Below, one piece after another: positions 47,658 through 57,033 of a stretch of 64,000 nt of DNA. Numbering within the stretch: the first letter of the stretch is position 1; each line of letters starts with the position of its first letter. The notes under the pieces are model-generated. The model had not been told where the DNA came from, did no database searches, and worked only from the letters and a program-made list of their open reading frames with translations. The stretch is from Colwellia sp. (lineage in GTDB: Bacteria > Pseudomonadota > Gammaproteobacteria > Enterobacterales > Alteromonadaceae). The position numbers and the translations under genes were made by a program. The stretch spans positions 1 to 64,000 of the forward strand of contig JAHDIK010000008.1 in NCBI GenBank assembly GCA_020630795.1, in the 5' to 3' direction.

Positions 47658-48001
47658 TCCCCTCGCACCATTTCCACGCTATAAAACCTTAAATTTTTGA
47701 CAAAAAAAACGCGTATTAAAAAATACGCGTTATAAATAAACATGAAACACTAAGGGAAATAAAGCCTCTCGTATAGTAAGAGGTTTGTTATTCCAATAAG
47801 TTCAAAATAAATTTAATTATTTTTTATTAATTTTCAATTAAGCCAATTTTAAAGGCTTGTAGCACATTTATAATTTTATAACTTGCGCTATATCAAATAA
47901 AACACAAATAAGACTAATTCCTATTTGCATTACCACCTAGATTTACTATAGAATGCTCGCATTGAAATTTTGAACAATTAAATTTAGCTCGGTGATTTAT
48001 A
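47658..48001. other. Intergenic region before the DUF4856 gene
   Basis: About 340 bases. It holds a 10-bp perfect hairpin (47708-47731), a second hairpin AAAGCCTCT/AGAGGTTT (about 47761-47786), AT-rich sequence, and a short palindrome AATGC-TC-GCATT at 47952-47963 just upstream of the DUF4856 start. No gene is evident. Confidence 0.45.
47708..47731. terminator. Terminator-like hairpin after the CHASE2-EAL gene
   Basis: A 10-bp perfect stem, AACGCGTATT (47708-47717)/AATACGCGTT (47722-47731), with a 4-base loop lies 50 bases past the stop. An A-run precedes it, so it looks stronger as a terminator on the minus strand, but no minus-strand gene ends here. Confidence 0.5.
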
Positions 48002-49729
48002 ATGATTAAGAAAAGTCTTATTAGTTTAGCGGTAATATCTTCATTAACTTTAACTGCATGTGGTGGTTCTAGCAGTGACGATAAAGAAACTCCTACAGTA
48101 GAAACTAACACTGCTCCAACAAACATAACGTTATCAAGCAATGCTATTGCTGAAAATGCTACAGCAGCTATTGGTGACTTATCAGCGGTTGACGCAGACA
48201 GCGGCGATACTTTTACTTATTCAATTACCGACGCTCGTTTCGTTATTTCAGGTAGCACATTATCTGTTGCTGAAAACACAACGTTCGATTTCGAAACCGA
48301 ACAAAGCATTTCTTTAGACGTAACAGTTACAGATTCAAGCAACAACGCATACACTAAAACGTTAACTATTGACGTAACAGACGAGTTAGATACTTACGCA
48401 TTTGAAAGTGTATTTGAAACAGGCGTATCAAGCGTTTCATACACAGGTCAAATAGCTCGTCATGCACTTATTGCAGAATTAAACCACTACATTGGTAACT
48501 CTCTTCAAAGTGAATTAGACGATGGTACGTTGTTAACACGTGACGACGTAATCAATAAATTAAACAGCTTCTACCGTACAACTGAAGAACAGTACGACAA
48601 CTTCCCTATTACGTTTATGGCAGATTCAAAACAGAAATTCATCGCTGACATTTCTAGCAGCCACAAAAACCTTAACGGTAAAATGGCTGGTAACGATGCA
48701 ACAGGTCAACACAAAGACTGGAGCACAGAATTTGCTGGCTGGGGTGCAAAAGGTTCTACATCTCCTGAAGGCCTTATCGATATATTCTTTGGTCAGTTAG
48801 CTGATAATGCAGAAGCACACTTAATGGGAACAGTTCGTCAGTCAGCATCAGGCGATGACATCTCTAAAGTTTACTTAAATACAGACGGTACAGATCTTAA
48901 GCAGTTAATTCAGAAGTTTTTACTCGGTGGTATTGCATACTCGCAGTCAACTGACGACTACTTAGGACATGAAACTGACGGAAAAGGCCTAACAACTGAC
49001 AACATTTCACAAGACGGTGGCACTAAAGCTTACACTAAATTAGAGCACCAATTTGATGAAGGTTTTGGTTATTTTGGCGCATCTCGTGAATACCTAGCTT
49101 ACAGTGATATTGAGCTTTCAGGTAAAGTTGAAGCTGATGAAGAAGGCAGAAGCGATTGGAACTTACATCACGATTCAGATGGCGACGGCGAATTTGATCT
49201 GACGTCTGAAGTTAACTTTGGTAACTCTGTAAATGCTGGTAAGCGTGACCGTGGAACAGCAGGTAATGCAAACCCTACAGACTTTACTAAAGCGATTATG
49301 GATGCATTTTTAGCTGGTCGTAAAATTATCAACGACAATGCTGGTACTGCATTAACTGATCAACAAATGGAAGACCTAAAGGCACAACGTGACATTGTGG
49401 TAGACGGTTGGGAACGTGCAATTGCTTCAACAGTAGTTCACTACATTAACGATACATACGCAGATCTTGAAAAACTGGGTACAGCTGACTTTAACTATGC
49501 TGATGCTGCAAAGCATTTTTCAGAATTAAAAGGTTTTGCATTAGGTCTTCAATTCAACCCGTATTCAAAAATTACGGACGAAAAATTTGAAGAATTCCAC
49601 ACATTAATCGGTAATGCTCCAGAGTTAGATTCAGCTAACGTTGATACATATCAAGCAAATCTATTATTAGCTAGAGCAATTATTGAAGATGCGTTATCGT
49701 TTGATGCAGATAACGTAGCAAACTGGTAA
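48002..49729 (+). CDS. DUF4856 lipoprotein with cadherin-like domain
   Basis: A 575-residue lipoprotein with lipobox LTLTAC (lipidated Cys20) and a short Ser/Asp linker. Residues about 38-130 form a cadherin-like domain (TNITLSSNAIAENA..., SAVDADSGDTFTYSI). The rest matches DUF4856 (from AFESVFETGVSSVSYTGQIARH, through GWGAKGSTSPEGLIDIFFGQL, to LKGFALGLQFNPYS). DUF4856 proteins occur with imelysin-family proteins and TonB receptors, suggesting a surface-exposed binding role in metal or substrate capture. Function is unproven. Directly upstream of the imelysin gene with a hairpin between. Confidence 0.82.
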   Translation: MIKKSLISLAVISSLTLTACGGSSSDDKETPTVETNTAPTNITLSSNAIAENATAAIGDLSAVDADSGDTFTYSITDARFVISGSTLSVAENTTFDFETEQSISLDVTVTDSSNNAYTKTLTIDVTDELDTYAFESVFETGVSSVSYTGQIARHALIAELNHYIGNSLQSELDDGTLLTRDDVINKLNSFYRTTEEQYDNFPITFMADSKQKFIADISSSHKNLNGKMAGNDATGQHKDWSTEFAGWGAKGSTSPEGLIDIFFGQLADNAEAHLMGTVRQSASGDDISKVYLNTDGTDLKQLIQKFLLGGIAYSQSTDDYLGHETDGKGLTTDNISQDGGTKAYTKLEHQFDEGFGYFGASREYLAYSDIELSGKVEADEEGRSDWNLHHDSDGDGEFDLTSEVNFGNSVNAGKRDRGTAGNANPTDFTKAIMDAFLAGRKIINDNAGTALTDQQMEDLKAQRDIVVDGWERAIASTVVHYINDTYADLEKLGTADFNYADAAKHFSELKGFALGLQFNPYSKITDEKFEEFHTLIGNAPELDSANVDTYQANLLLARAIIEDALSFDADNVANW

Positions 49730-49773
49730 TCTATACGTGAATTTCTAACGTATTACTGAAAGTTGTAAACAAT

Positions 49774-49801
49774 AAGCTTGGGCTATTTATAGCCCAAGCT
49801 T
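49774..49801 (+). terminator. Hairpin between the DUF4856 and imelysin genes
   Basis: A 12-bp perfect stem, AAGCTTGGGCTA (49774-49785)/TAGCCCAAGCTT (49790-49801), with a TTTA loop is followed by a mixed T-rich tail (TCTTCG). It looks like an intrinsic, perhaps partial, terminator that would make more DUF4856 mRNA than imelysin/receptor mRNA. Confidence 0.65.
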
Positions 49802-49825
49802 TCTTCGTATTAAAGGGTTAACTAA

Positions 49826-51079
49826 GTGTTTTATACAAATAAAAAATTATTATCTATTGCGATTAGTGCGTCACTATTACTAACCGCTTGTAATCAAGAG
49901 GTTACAAGCAGCGAGGGTGAAGACTACAACACGAAAGACAATAACACCGATACCAGCTTTAACCAGTTGGCACTAGTTACCCAATTAACCGATAACGTCA
50001 TCACTCCTACATTTGAAGCGTTCAAACTTGAAGCTCAAAAGCAAACGGAACGTATTGATAGCTATTGCATTAACGAACATAGTTTCGCAAATGACGATAT
50101 CGACGAAGCCACGTTAACAGCAAGTAAAGCGAGTGCGCAAGAGCAGTGGCGAAATACGATAAACGTATGGCAGCAAGCTGAATTAATGCAACTTGGTCCA
50201 CTACTCAACGAGGATGGGTTGTTACGAAACAAAATCTATTCTTGGCCAACGGTAAAAGCATGCGGCATAGATTACGACGTAATGTACTTTAGAATAGGTA
50301 CCGTTAATGGCCAACCTTACAACATTGATTTGCGTACACCATCACGAAAAGGTTTAGACGCGCTAGAGTATTTATTGTTTACAGACTCGACCGAACATAG
50401 CTGTGAAGTAACTGCTCCGCCACCAAACTGGCTTACGTTAACCCATTCAGAAATAAAAACAGCACGATGTGATTTTGCATTAGAAGTTGCAAAAGATATT
50501 ACCAATAACGCAGATCTTTTACTTGAAGCATGGAATGGTGAAACTGGCTATGCGAATACATTAAGATCTGCTGGAACAACAAACAGCACGTTTACAACAG
50601 AGCACGAAGCCGTTAACGCATTAAGTGACAGCTTGTTTTACTTAGACTCAATCACCAAAGACGCGAAACTTGCTACACCTTTAGGGATTCTTACAAATCC
50701 ATGTGGCTCTAGTGTATGTGTAGAAAAAGTAGAGTCTGTATACGCTCAGCACTCATTTACTCATATACACAATAATTTGATCGGTTTTCAAAAGTTACTT
50801 AGTGGTGATACTGATACTAACAATGGCTTAGGTTTTATCGAATATCTCATTGATGTGGGTGCTGAAACACTAGCAACCGAAATGGCCGCGAACGTAGATA
50901 AGGCAATAAATACCTTAAATACTTTAGATACAAGCTTAACAGAAACACTAGAAACAGATCCTGATAAAGTCGAACAACTTCATTCAGAAGTTAAGAGTGT
51001 TACAGACCAATTAAAAACAGACTTTATTACAAGCTTAGCGCTCGAATTACCAGCGACTTCAGCAGGAGACAACGATTAA
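49826..51079 (+). CDS. imelysin-family (peptidase M75) lipoprotein
   Basis: A 417-residue periplasmic or outer-membrane lipoprotein with lipobox LLLTAC (lipidated Cys22) and an all-helical imelysin domain. Recognisable segments are AQEQWRNTINVWQQAELMQLGPL and the motif region GLDALEYLLF; the latter has Asp where the family motif G-x-H-x-x-E has His. Imelysin-like proteins (IrpA, EfeO, ICMP) are tied to iron uptake and mostly lack shown protease activity. The start is GTG at 49826 with AAAGGG before it. Its stop overlaps the receptor start (TAATG). Confidence 0.88.
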   Translation: MFYTNKKLLSIAISASLLLTACNQEVTSSEGEDYNTKDNNTDTSFNQLALVTQLTDNVITPTFEAFKLEAQKQTERIDSYCINEHSFANDDIDEATLTASKASAQEQWRNTINVWQQAELMQLGPLLNEDGLLRNKIYSWPTVKACGIDYDVMYFRIGTVNGQPYNIDLRTPSRKGLDALEYLLFTDSTEHSCEVTAPPPNWLTLTHSEIKTARCDFALEVAKDITNNADLLLEAWNGETGYANTLRSAGTTNSTFTTEHEAVNALSDSLFYLDSITKDAKLATPLGILTNPCGSSVCVEKVESVYAQHSFTHIHNNLIGFQKLLSGDTDTNNGLGFIEYLIDVGAETLATEMAANVDKAINTLNTLDTSLTETLETDPDKVEQLHSEVKSVTDQLKTDFITSLALELPATSAGDND

Positions 51080-53331
51080 TGACTACCCCACGCTTTACCA
51101 TTAATTTACTTAACGTAGCGCTTTGTACTGCTCTTGCTACAACAACAATTAATCAGGCTTTTGCAGAAGAAAACACGTTAAACACACAAGTTAAAAACGC
51201 AGCGAGTGAGCTAACAGAACGATTACAAATAATTGGCCATAGCGACAAACTAAGAAAAGAAGCGGGTTCTGCAACATTTATTGGAGAAGTTGAATTAGAG
51301 AAGTTTAATTTTGACGACATTAACCGCGTTTTATATAGTGTTCCCGGTGTAAACATTCGTGAAGAAGACGGCTACGGACTTCGTCCTAACATTGGCTTTA
51401 GAGGCGCAACACCAGAACGTAGTAAAAAAATCACAGTAATGGAAGATGGTGTATTAATAGGCCCAGCTCCTTATTCTGCGCCAGCAGCATACTACTTTCC
51501 AATGATGAGTAAAATGACGTCATTAGAAGTATTCAAAGGCCCTGCCGCAATTAAGTATGGCCCAAATACAGTTGCTGGTGCATTAAATATGACAACCCGA
51601 GCAATTCCTACCGATAGCGAAGGCGCAGTAGACTTTGCAATAGGTAGCGACGGTTTCGGCAAAGTAACAGGTTACTACGGCAATACAAACGGTAATTTTG
51701 GCTACTTACTTGAACTAACGCATGTTGAAGCCGATGGTTTTAAAGAACTCGACAGCATAGACGATAAGAGCGCTGATACAGGCTTCAAAAAAAATGACGC
51801 CATGTTAAAGCTACAATACGATTTAAGTAGCAAAAACTATTCGCAAATTGTGGAGCTAAAACTTGCTACCGCAACAGAAAAGTCGAATGAAACCTACTTA
51901 GGATTAACAGATAACGATTTTGCTAAAAACCCAAATAGACGTTATGTAGCGAGCCAACATGATTTAATGGATTGGGATCACCAGCAGGTTCAGTTAACTC
52001 ATTTAATTTCAAACGATAAGTTTGACGTTACAACTCGTGTTTATCGCAATGATTTCACTCGTAGCTGGAACAAAATTAACGGGTTTAAATCAGGTGAACG
52101 TGACCTACAAGAAATTTTGACCAACACCACTAACGAACTTAATGAAGAGTTTTATCAAGTACTAACTGGCGCAAGAGATACGCAGCTTGAAGGTGAAAAA
52201 ATTATTTTAGGTGACAACTACCGCGAATACTATTCACAAGGTATACAGTCAGAACTCAACACCTCTTTCACATTGTTCGACATTGATCATGAAATCACAA
52301 CGGGTGTTCGATTCCATCAAGATCAAATAGAACGAAAGCACACTGAAGATGCGTATTTAATGGTATCTAAAGAATTAGTCAGCGATGGCTCAGATACCGT
52401 TTCGACTACAACAAACATTGAAGAAACCGACGCATTCTCTGTATTCTTGCAAGATACAATCAATCTTTCTCAACTCGCACTTACGTTTGGTATTCGCGGC
52501 GAGTATTTTGACTCACTGTACCAAAACAAAAAAATCGACAAAAAAGCGGATTGGCTAAAAAAGAGTTCGCATATTTGGCTTCCAAGTATTAGTGGCTTTT
52601 ACACTATAAATAACAACGCTGGATTATTATTCGGTATTCATGAAGGCTTTATACCAACAAGCCCAAAAGAAAGCCCTCAAATAGACATTGAAAACAGCAT
52701 TAATTATGAGGTTGGTGGTCGTTACAATAATGGCAACACAAAACTTGAAGGGATAGTATTCTTTAACGATATTAAAAACCTAAAAGAAGGTTGTTCTTTT
52801 TCTGCCGCAGCCAGTTGCGGCAACAGTTTAGACGCTGAATTTAATGGTGGCAAAGTAGACGTGTTGGGGTTAGAGCTTTCAGCAAGCCATAATTTCACAT
52901 TAAGTAACCACTGGGAAGTACCCGTTTCAATGGTATACACTTACACCACTTCAGAATTCAAATCTGATTTCATTTCTGACTTTCCAATGTGGGGAGCAAT
53001 AACTCAAGGTGACAGCCTTCCGTATTTACCAGAGAACCAGCTTACGTTAAGTACAAGTTTAGTCGGCGAGCAATGGGAAGTTAACACAATAATTCGCTAC
53101 ATTGACGAAATGAAAGAGGCTTCTGGTCAAGGCGTTTTACTATCAAATGTAACAACATCAAGTTATGTCGTTGTTGACCTTTCTGCCAGTTACAATTTTG
53201 ATAAATATGGAAAAGTGTACTTTAAAGTAGATAACATATTGGATGAACAAGAAATTGTTAGCCGTCGCCCATACGGTGCTAGACCGAGCAAACCTCAACA
53301 ATTGCAATTAGGGTATCAATACAGTTTTTAA
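51079..53331 (+). CDS. TonB-dependent receptor (FecA-like)
   Basis: A 750-residue outer-membrane receptor. The signal peptide ends near AFAEE (about residue 30). The plug (about 55-175) has VLYSVPGVNIREEDGYGLRPNIGFRG and LEVFKGPAAIKYGPNTVAGALNM. The barrel ends in YQYSF, with the terminal Phe expected for BAM recognition. The plug pattern resembles FecA-type iron receptors. It is coupled to the imelysin lipoprotein and follows DUF4856, making an uptake cassette. The ligand is not identifiable from sequence. Confidence 0.9.
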   Translation: MTTPRFTINLLNVALCTALATTTINQAFAEENTLNTQVKNAASELTERLQIIGHSDKLRKEAGSATFIGEVELEKFNFDDINRVLYSVPGVNIREEDGYGLRPNIGFRGATPERSKKITVMEDGVLIGPAPYSAPAAYYFPMMSKMTSLEVFKGPAAIKYGPNTVAGALNMTTRAIPTDSEGAVDFAIGSDGFGKVTGYYGNTNGNFGYLLELTHVEADGFKELDSIDDKSADTGFKKNDAMLKLQYDLSSKNYSQIVELKLATATEKSNETYLGLTDNDFAKNPNRRYVASQHDLMDWDHQQVQLTHLISNDKFDVTTRVYRNDFTRSWNKINGFKSGERDLQEILTNTTNELNEEFYQVLTGARDTQLEGEKIILGDNYREYYSQGIQSELNTSFTLFDIDHEITTGVRFHQDQIERKHTEDAYLMVSKELVSDGSDTVSTTTNIEETDAFSVFLQDTINLSQLALTFGIRGEYFDSLYQNKKIDKKADWLKKSSHIWLPSISGFYTINNNAGLLFGIHEGFIPTSPKESPQIDIENSINYEVGGRYNNGNTKLEGIVFFNDIKNLKEGCSFSAAASCGNSLDAEFNGGKVDVLGLELSASHNFTLSNHWEVPVSMVYTYTTSEFKSDFISDFPMWGAITQGDSLPYLPENQLTLSTSLVGEQWEVNTIIRYIDEMKEASGQGVLLSNVTTSSYVVVDLSASYNFDKYGKVYFKVDNILDEQEIVSRRPYGARPSKPQQLQLGYQYSF

Positions 53332-53353
53332 AAACGTATTAACTTGTTAGTCA

Positions 53354-53381
53354 AAGGCGTATATTAATCAATATACGCCTT
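53354..53381 (+). terminator. Terminator of the imelysin/receptor operon
   Basis: A 12-bp perfect stem, AAGGCGTATATT (53354-53365)/AATATACGCCTT (53370-53381), with a 4-base loop is followed by AATTTTTT. It is a strong intrinsic terminator right after the receptor stop, so the downstream gene needs its own promoter. Confidence 0.88.
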
Positions 53382-53421
53382 AATTTTTTACACTGAACAA
53401 CTTCAGCTAAACGATGCGACC

Positions 53422-54381
53422 ATGAATATCATCGACTTTTTTACATCTAATTTAATGGAGCTCGCTTCGTATATAAACGACGCTAACAAGCGCCTATATT
53501 GGGTTTATCTTGTCTCTTCTATCGCACTTGCCCTACCCGTTTACTACATACAGAAAAAACGAGCTAAAGTTGATAATGAAAACACCAATAGCTTTTTGTC
53601 GTTCTTATTCCCCAAAAAAATATATTTTGCCGAATCTGCGCGTATTGACTACCAACTATTCGTAGTTAACAAGCTCTTAAAAGCAGCGTTATTCCCACTT
53701 ATTTTATTTACAATGGCTCCAATCGCCCTAAGCGTTTCAAACGGCTTAGAGCAACTGCTGGGGCAACAAGCGTTTATCACTTGGTCATCTACCCAAATTA
53801 TTATTGTATTTACGGTGCTGTTATTTTTATTTGATGACTTTTCGCGTTTTTTACTCCATTACCTTATGCATAAAGTGCCGTGGTTATGGGAGTTTCATAA
53901 AGTGCATCATTCAGCTACCGTGTTAACACCCTTTACTATCTACCGTTCGCATCCGTTAGAAAATTACTTATATGCTTGCCGAATGGCTTTATCACAAGGC
54001 GCTGTGGTAGGTATATGCTATTACTATTTTGGTCCTACACTTAAAATGGCTGATATATTAGGTGCGAATGTCTTCATATTTTTGTTTAATTTTTTTGGTT
54101 CAAACCTCCGCCACTCGCACATTTGGTTGAGCTTTGGCAATAGAATTGAAAACTGGGTAATTAGCCCAGCCCAACACCAAATTCATCATAGCGACAACCC
54201 TAAACACTTCGATAGAAATTTAGGTACGGCACTAGCAATTTGGGACAGATTATTTAGAACCCACATCAAAGCCTCTGAAGCGACAAACATCACGTTCGGT
54301 ATAGGTAAAAGCTACAAACCAGAACATACATCTCTACTTAAAGTGTATTACAAACCTTTCATGGCGCTATTTAAAAAATAG
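53422..54381 (+). CDS. sterol desaturase/fatty acid hydroxylase family protein
   Basis: A 319-residue integral membrane di-iron enzyme with about four membrane helices. The histidine clusters of the superfamily are present: H-x3-H in LLHYLMH, H-x2-H-H in FHKVHHS, and H-x2-H-H in QHQIHHS. It should hydroxylate or desaturate a lipid-like substrate in the inner membrane; the substrate is unknown. It follows the receptor gene but behind a strong terminator, so cotranscription is doubtful. Confidence 0.9.
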   Translation: MNIIDFFTSNLMELASYINDANKRLYWVYLVSSIALALPVYYIQKKRAKVDNENTNSFLSFLFPKKIYFAESARIDYQLFVVNKLLKAALFPLILFTMAPIALSVSNGLEQLLGQQAFITWSSTQIIIVFTVLLFLFDDFSRFLLHYLMHKVPWLWEFHKVHHSATVLTPFTIYRSHPLENYLYACRMALSQGAVVGICYYYFGPTLKMADILGANVFIFLFNFFGSNLRHSHIWLSFGNRIENWVISPAQHQIHHSDNPKHFDRNLGTALAIWDRLFRTHIKASEATNITFGIGKSYKPEHTSLLKVYYKPFMALFKK

Positions 54382-54552
54382 TTATCACACACTCGTATTT
54401 AAATGTCTCGCTATAAAGCGTTAATCCCTAAATTTATGTGATAACGGAAGTCTGTTTATCTGTTAAAGTATCAAACAGTATTTAGCACTTTTCTATATTA
54501 TGAACTAAATTTATTACATGCCGTTACGCCTTGAAGGAGCTGTATGTAATCA

Positions 54553-57015
54553 ATGGAAACAACCAATAACAATAGCTACCCAAAATCACAATACCCCGTA
54601 TTCAACTGGACATTCGATTTAGAGAATCATTTATTTACGTACGACTTTGACGCATTTAATTTTTTGTTCAATCCTAAAAAAACAATAAAGTCGATGACTG
54701 ATGTACTCAGTATCATGTCGAAAGAACAACGAAAAAAAGCACAACAAGCACTAAAAAATGTTATTTCAACTAAAGAAAGTACCCACTTCAGTTGTTGCAT
54801 ACTGCCTAACACTGAAACAATTTCGTATATCAACTTTTTCATAGAGTTAGAGAGCCCAAAGCAGCTTAAAGGCACATTTCAGCCTTCTGTGGTATTTTCA
54901 ACACAAGAACAATCCGCAAACCTGTTTCAACAGTTATTTGAAAACAACCATCACGGTATGATTATTACCGATGAACACACGAATATTCTTACCTGTAATG
55001 AATACTTCGAAAAACAAATGCAAGTAAAGAAGGGAGAACTAATAGGCAAAAAAACCAACATATTTAATGCTGGTAAACACTCCCCTGAGTTTTATAAAAA
55101 TATGTGGGATTGCATTAATAACAATGGTCACTGGACAGGAACCATATTAAACAAATCCCCTTCTGGCCATATTTCCCCTCACGAACTCACCATTCAAAAA
55201 ATTGAAATGTCTGAAGGACGCATCGTTTATTTAGGTTTAACGGTAGATCTAACAGAACAATTAGCGCGAGTTGCAGAAAAAGAATTAGGTGGCGTAGATT
55301 TATTAACTAAGTTACCTACGCGAGAAGAATTTATTAAACAACTTGAAATATTTTGCCAAAAAACAGGCCAACACACAGGAAAAATAGTACTAACCATAAA
55401 ACCAAATTTTAACGCTGCAACCACATATGAAGATCAAATTACCCTTGCTAATGCGCTGTTTCATGTTCGATTATGTCAGGTTAACGGTTATTTAGGTGAA
55501 TCTGTGTTTTCAGTATGCGCAGAATACACGGTAGAAAAAAATATACCTCGTTCAAGATCAATTAGATCTGCATTACGCTACCTATTCCAAGATTTAAGAT
55601 TTCACTCTAATAGTAGCGTATACAACGCGGTAATGACTGGGCGTATAGGAGTTTCTGTTCTTGGCCTAGACAGTCAAACAGCTACGGAGCTTGTTGATAA
55701 CGCATTGCAGGCTATGAACGAACTTCATTCAGGTGAAGATAAACGGCTTAACTTCTTCCATCATGCCACTCATGAAGCCATTGAACGTAAAAAACGATTA
55801 GAAAAAACGGTTGAGTTCTCAATCAACAAAGAGCGACTACATGTGCACTACCAACCCATTGTAGAATGCCAAACGGGTAATATTGTTAAATTTGAAGCCT
55901 TGTGCAGATTCCCTGCTGTAGGCGATTCAACGGCAACATTACAAGAGCTTATTACCATTGCAGAAGACCTGGATATGATTAACGCATTAGACCGATGTAT
56001 CAGTAAAAAAGCACTAAAAGACATCCCGAAGATTCAATCAATGTTTGGTGACCACATAGGCGTTACATTGAATTGCTCTTTAAACACCAAAACAAATACA
56101 ATCGAAGTCATTAACGACTTAGCAAAACTTATAAAGCAGCAAACTAAAACGCCTCATTTAGTTACGGTAGAGCTAACGGAAAGTGCGTATTTCGATAGCG
56201 AAAGTAATACATCTAAAAGTTTAGAAACCCTTCGCTCACTTGGTACAAACATCGCCATAGACGACTTTGGTACTGGCTACTCTTCTTTTACTTATTTAAG
56301 TAATGGTCAATTCGATACGCTAAAAATTGACCGAGAATTCATCAAAGATATTAAAGAAAATACAAATAATTTTAACATTGTAAAAATGATCACCACCTTA
56401 TCCCATACACTTGGCGTGAAAGTTATCGCTGAAGGAGTTGAAAACAAGAGCGAGCTTGAATGCTTACAAGGTTTAGGTGTTGATTACATACAAGGTTTCT
56501 TGTTTTCAAAACCGAAACCTATTGACGAGTTAAATTCAGCGAACGACTACGTTGATATACTTAAAAATATCAATTTATTTAATCCATCATATCAACCTAT
56601 TACGCGTATTGCCGAAATTTCAAAAAACGAAATACGATGCTTTGATCCATCAGAAGATTTATTTGCTGCTTACCAATACAGTAATACTCACTCTGTTTCT
56701 GCCATGCCTGTACTCATCGATCGTAAGTGCGTCGGACTATTAACCAAAGAAGCGATTAATTTGCACTTATCTCCGACCATGGGAACAGATCTTGAAAACA
56801 ACAGAGAAGCTCAGGTCTGGCATAAAACAATCAATCAAATTATGCAGGTTCAATTTACCGAAGTACTCAACAGTGCTTCAGTAGTAGAGTTAAAACAATT
56901 GGTCCTCAATAAAGCCCCCCTTCCCTGGGTAATAATCGATGATAAAGGCCATTACATCAGCTTAGTTTTCGAGTCGGAAGTGCTAGATTATTTAATATCG
57001 GTCTCTACTCACTAA
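54553..57015 (+). CDS. PAS-GGDEF-EAL-CBS c-di-GMP phosphodiesterase
   Basis: An 820-residue cytosolic protein. A PAS domain at about 130-235 (GMIITDEHTNILTCNEYFEKQM) is followed by a degenerate GGDEF domain (about 245-405, motif GESVF), an EAL domain (about 415-665) and a C-terminal CBS pair (about 670-815). The EAL catalytic set is complete (EALCRF, LNCS, ELTES, IDDFGTGYSS, LKIDR, EGVE), so it is probably an active phosphodiesterase with nucleotide-type control by CBS. AAGGAG lies about 14 bases before the start, with an intervening ATG-TAA dipeptide-length frame that could modulate initiation. Confidence 0.9.
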   Translation: METTNNNSYPKSQYPVFNWTFDLENHLFTYDFDAFNFLFNPKKTIKSMTDVLSIMSKEQRKKAQQALKNVISTKESTHFSCCILPNTETISYINFFIELESPKQLKGTFQPSVVFSTQEQSANLFQQLFENNHHGMIITDEHTNILTCNEYFEKQMQVKKGELIGKKTNIFNAGKHSPEFYKNMWDCINNNGHWTGTILNKSPSGHISPHELTIQKIEMSEGRIVYLGLTVDLTEQLARVAEKELGGVDLLTKLPTREEFIKQLEIFCQKTGQHTGKIVLTIKPNFNAATTYEDQITLANALFHVRLCQVNGYLGESVFSVCAEYTVEKNIPRSRSIRSALRYLFQDLRFHSNSSVYNAVMTGRIGVSVLGLDSQTATELVDNALQAMNELHSGEDKRLNFFHHATHEAIERKKRLEKTVEFSINKERLHVHYQPIVECQTGNIVKFEALCRFPAVGDSTATLQELITIAEDLDMINALDRCISKKALKDIPKIQSMFGDHIGVTLNCSLNTKTNTIEVINDLAKLIKQQTKTPHLVTVELTESAYFDSESNTSKSLETLRSLGTNIAIDDFGTGYSSFTYLSNGQFDTLKIDREFIKDIKENTNNFNIVKMITTLSHTLGVKVIAEGVENKSELECLQGLGVDYIQGFLFSKPKPIDELNSANDYVDILKNINLFNPSYQPITRIAEISKNEIRCFDPSEDLFAAYQYSNTHSVSAMPVLIDRKCVGLLTKEAINLHLSPTMGTDLENNREAQVWHKTINQIMQVQFTEVLNSASVVELKQLVLNKAPLPWVIIDDKGHYISLVFESEVLDYLISVSTH

Positions 57016-57033
57016 CTTTGGAAGTTGAGAGTC

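Noticed and set aside
47900..47935. Fur box upstream of the DUF4856 gene
   Set aside because: Only the right half resembles the Fur motif (about 11 of 18 positions overall), far weaker than the feoA site.
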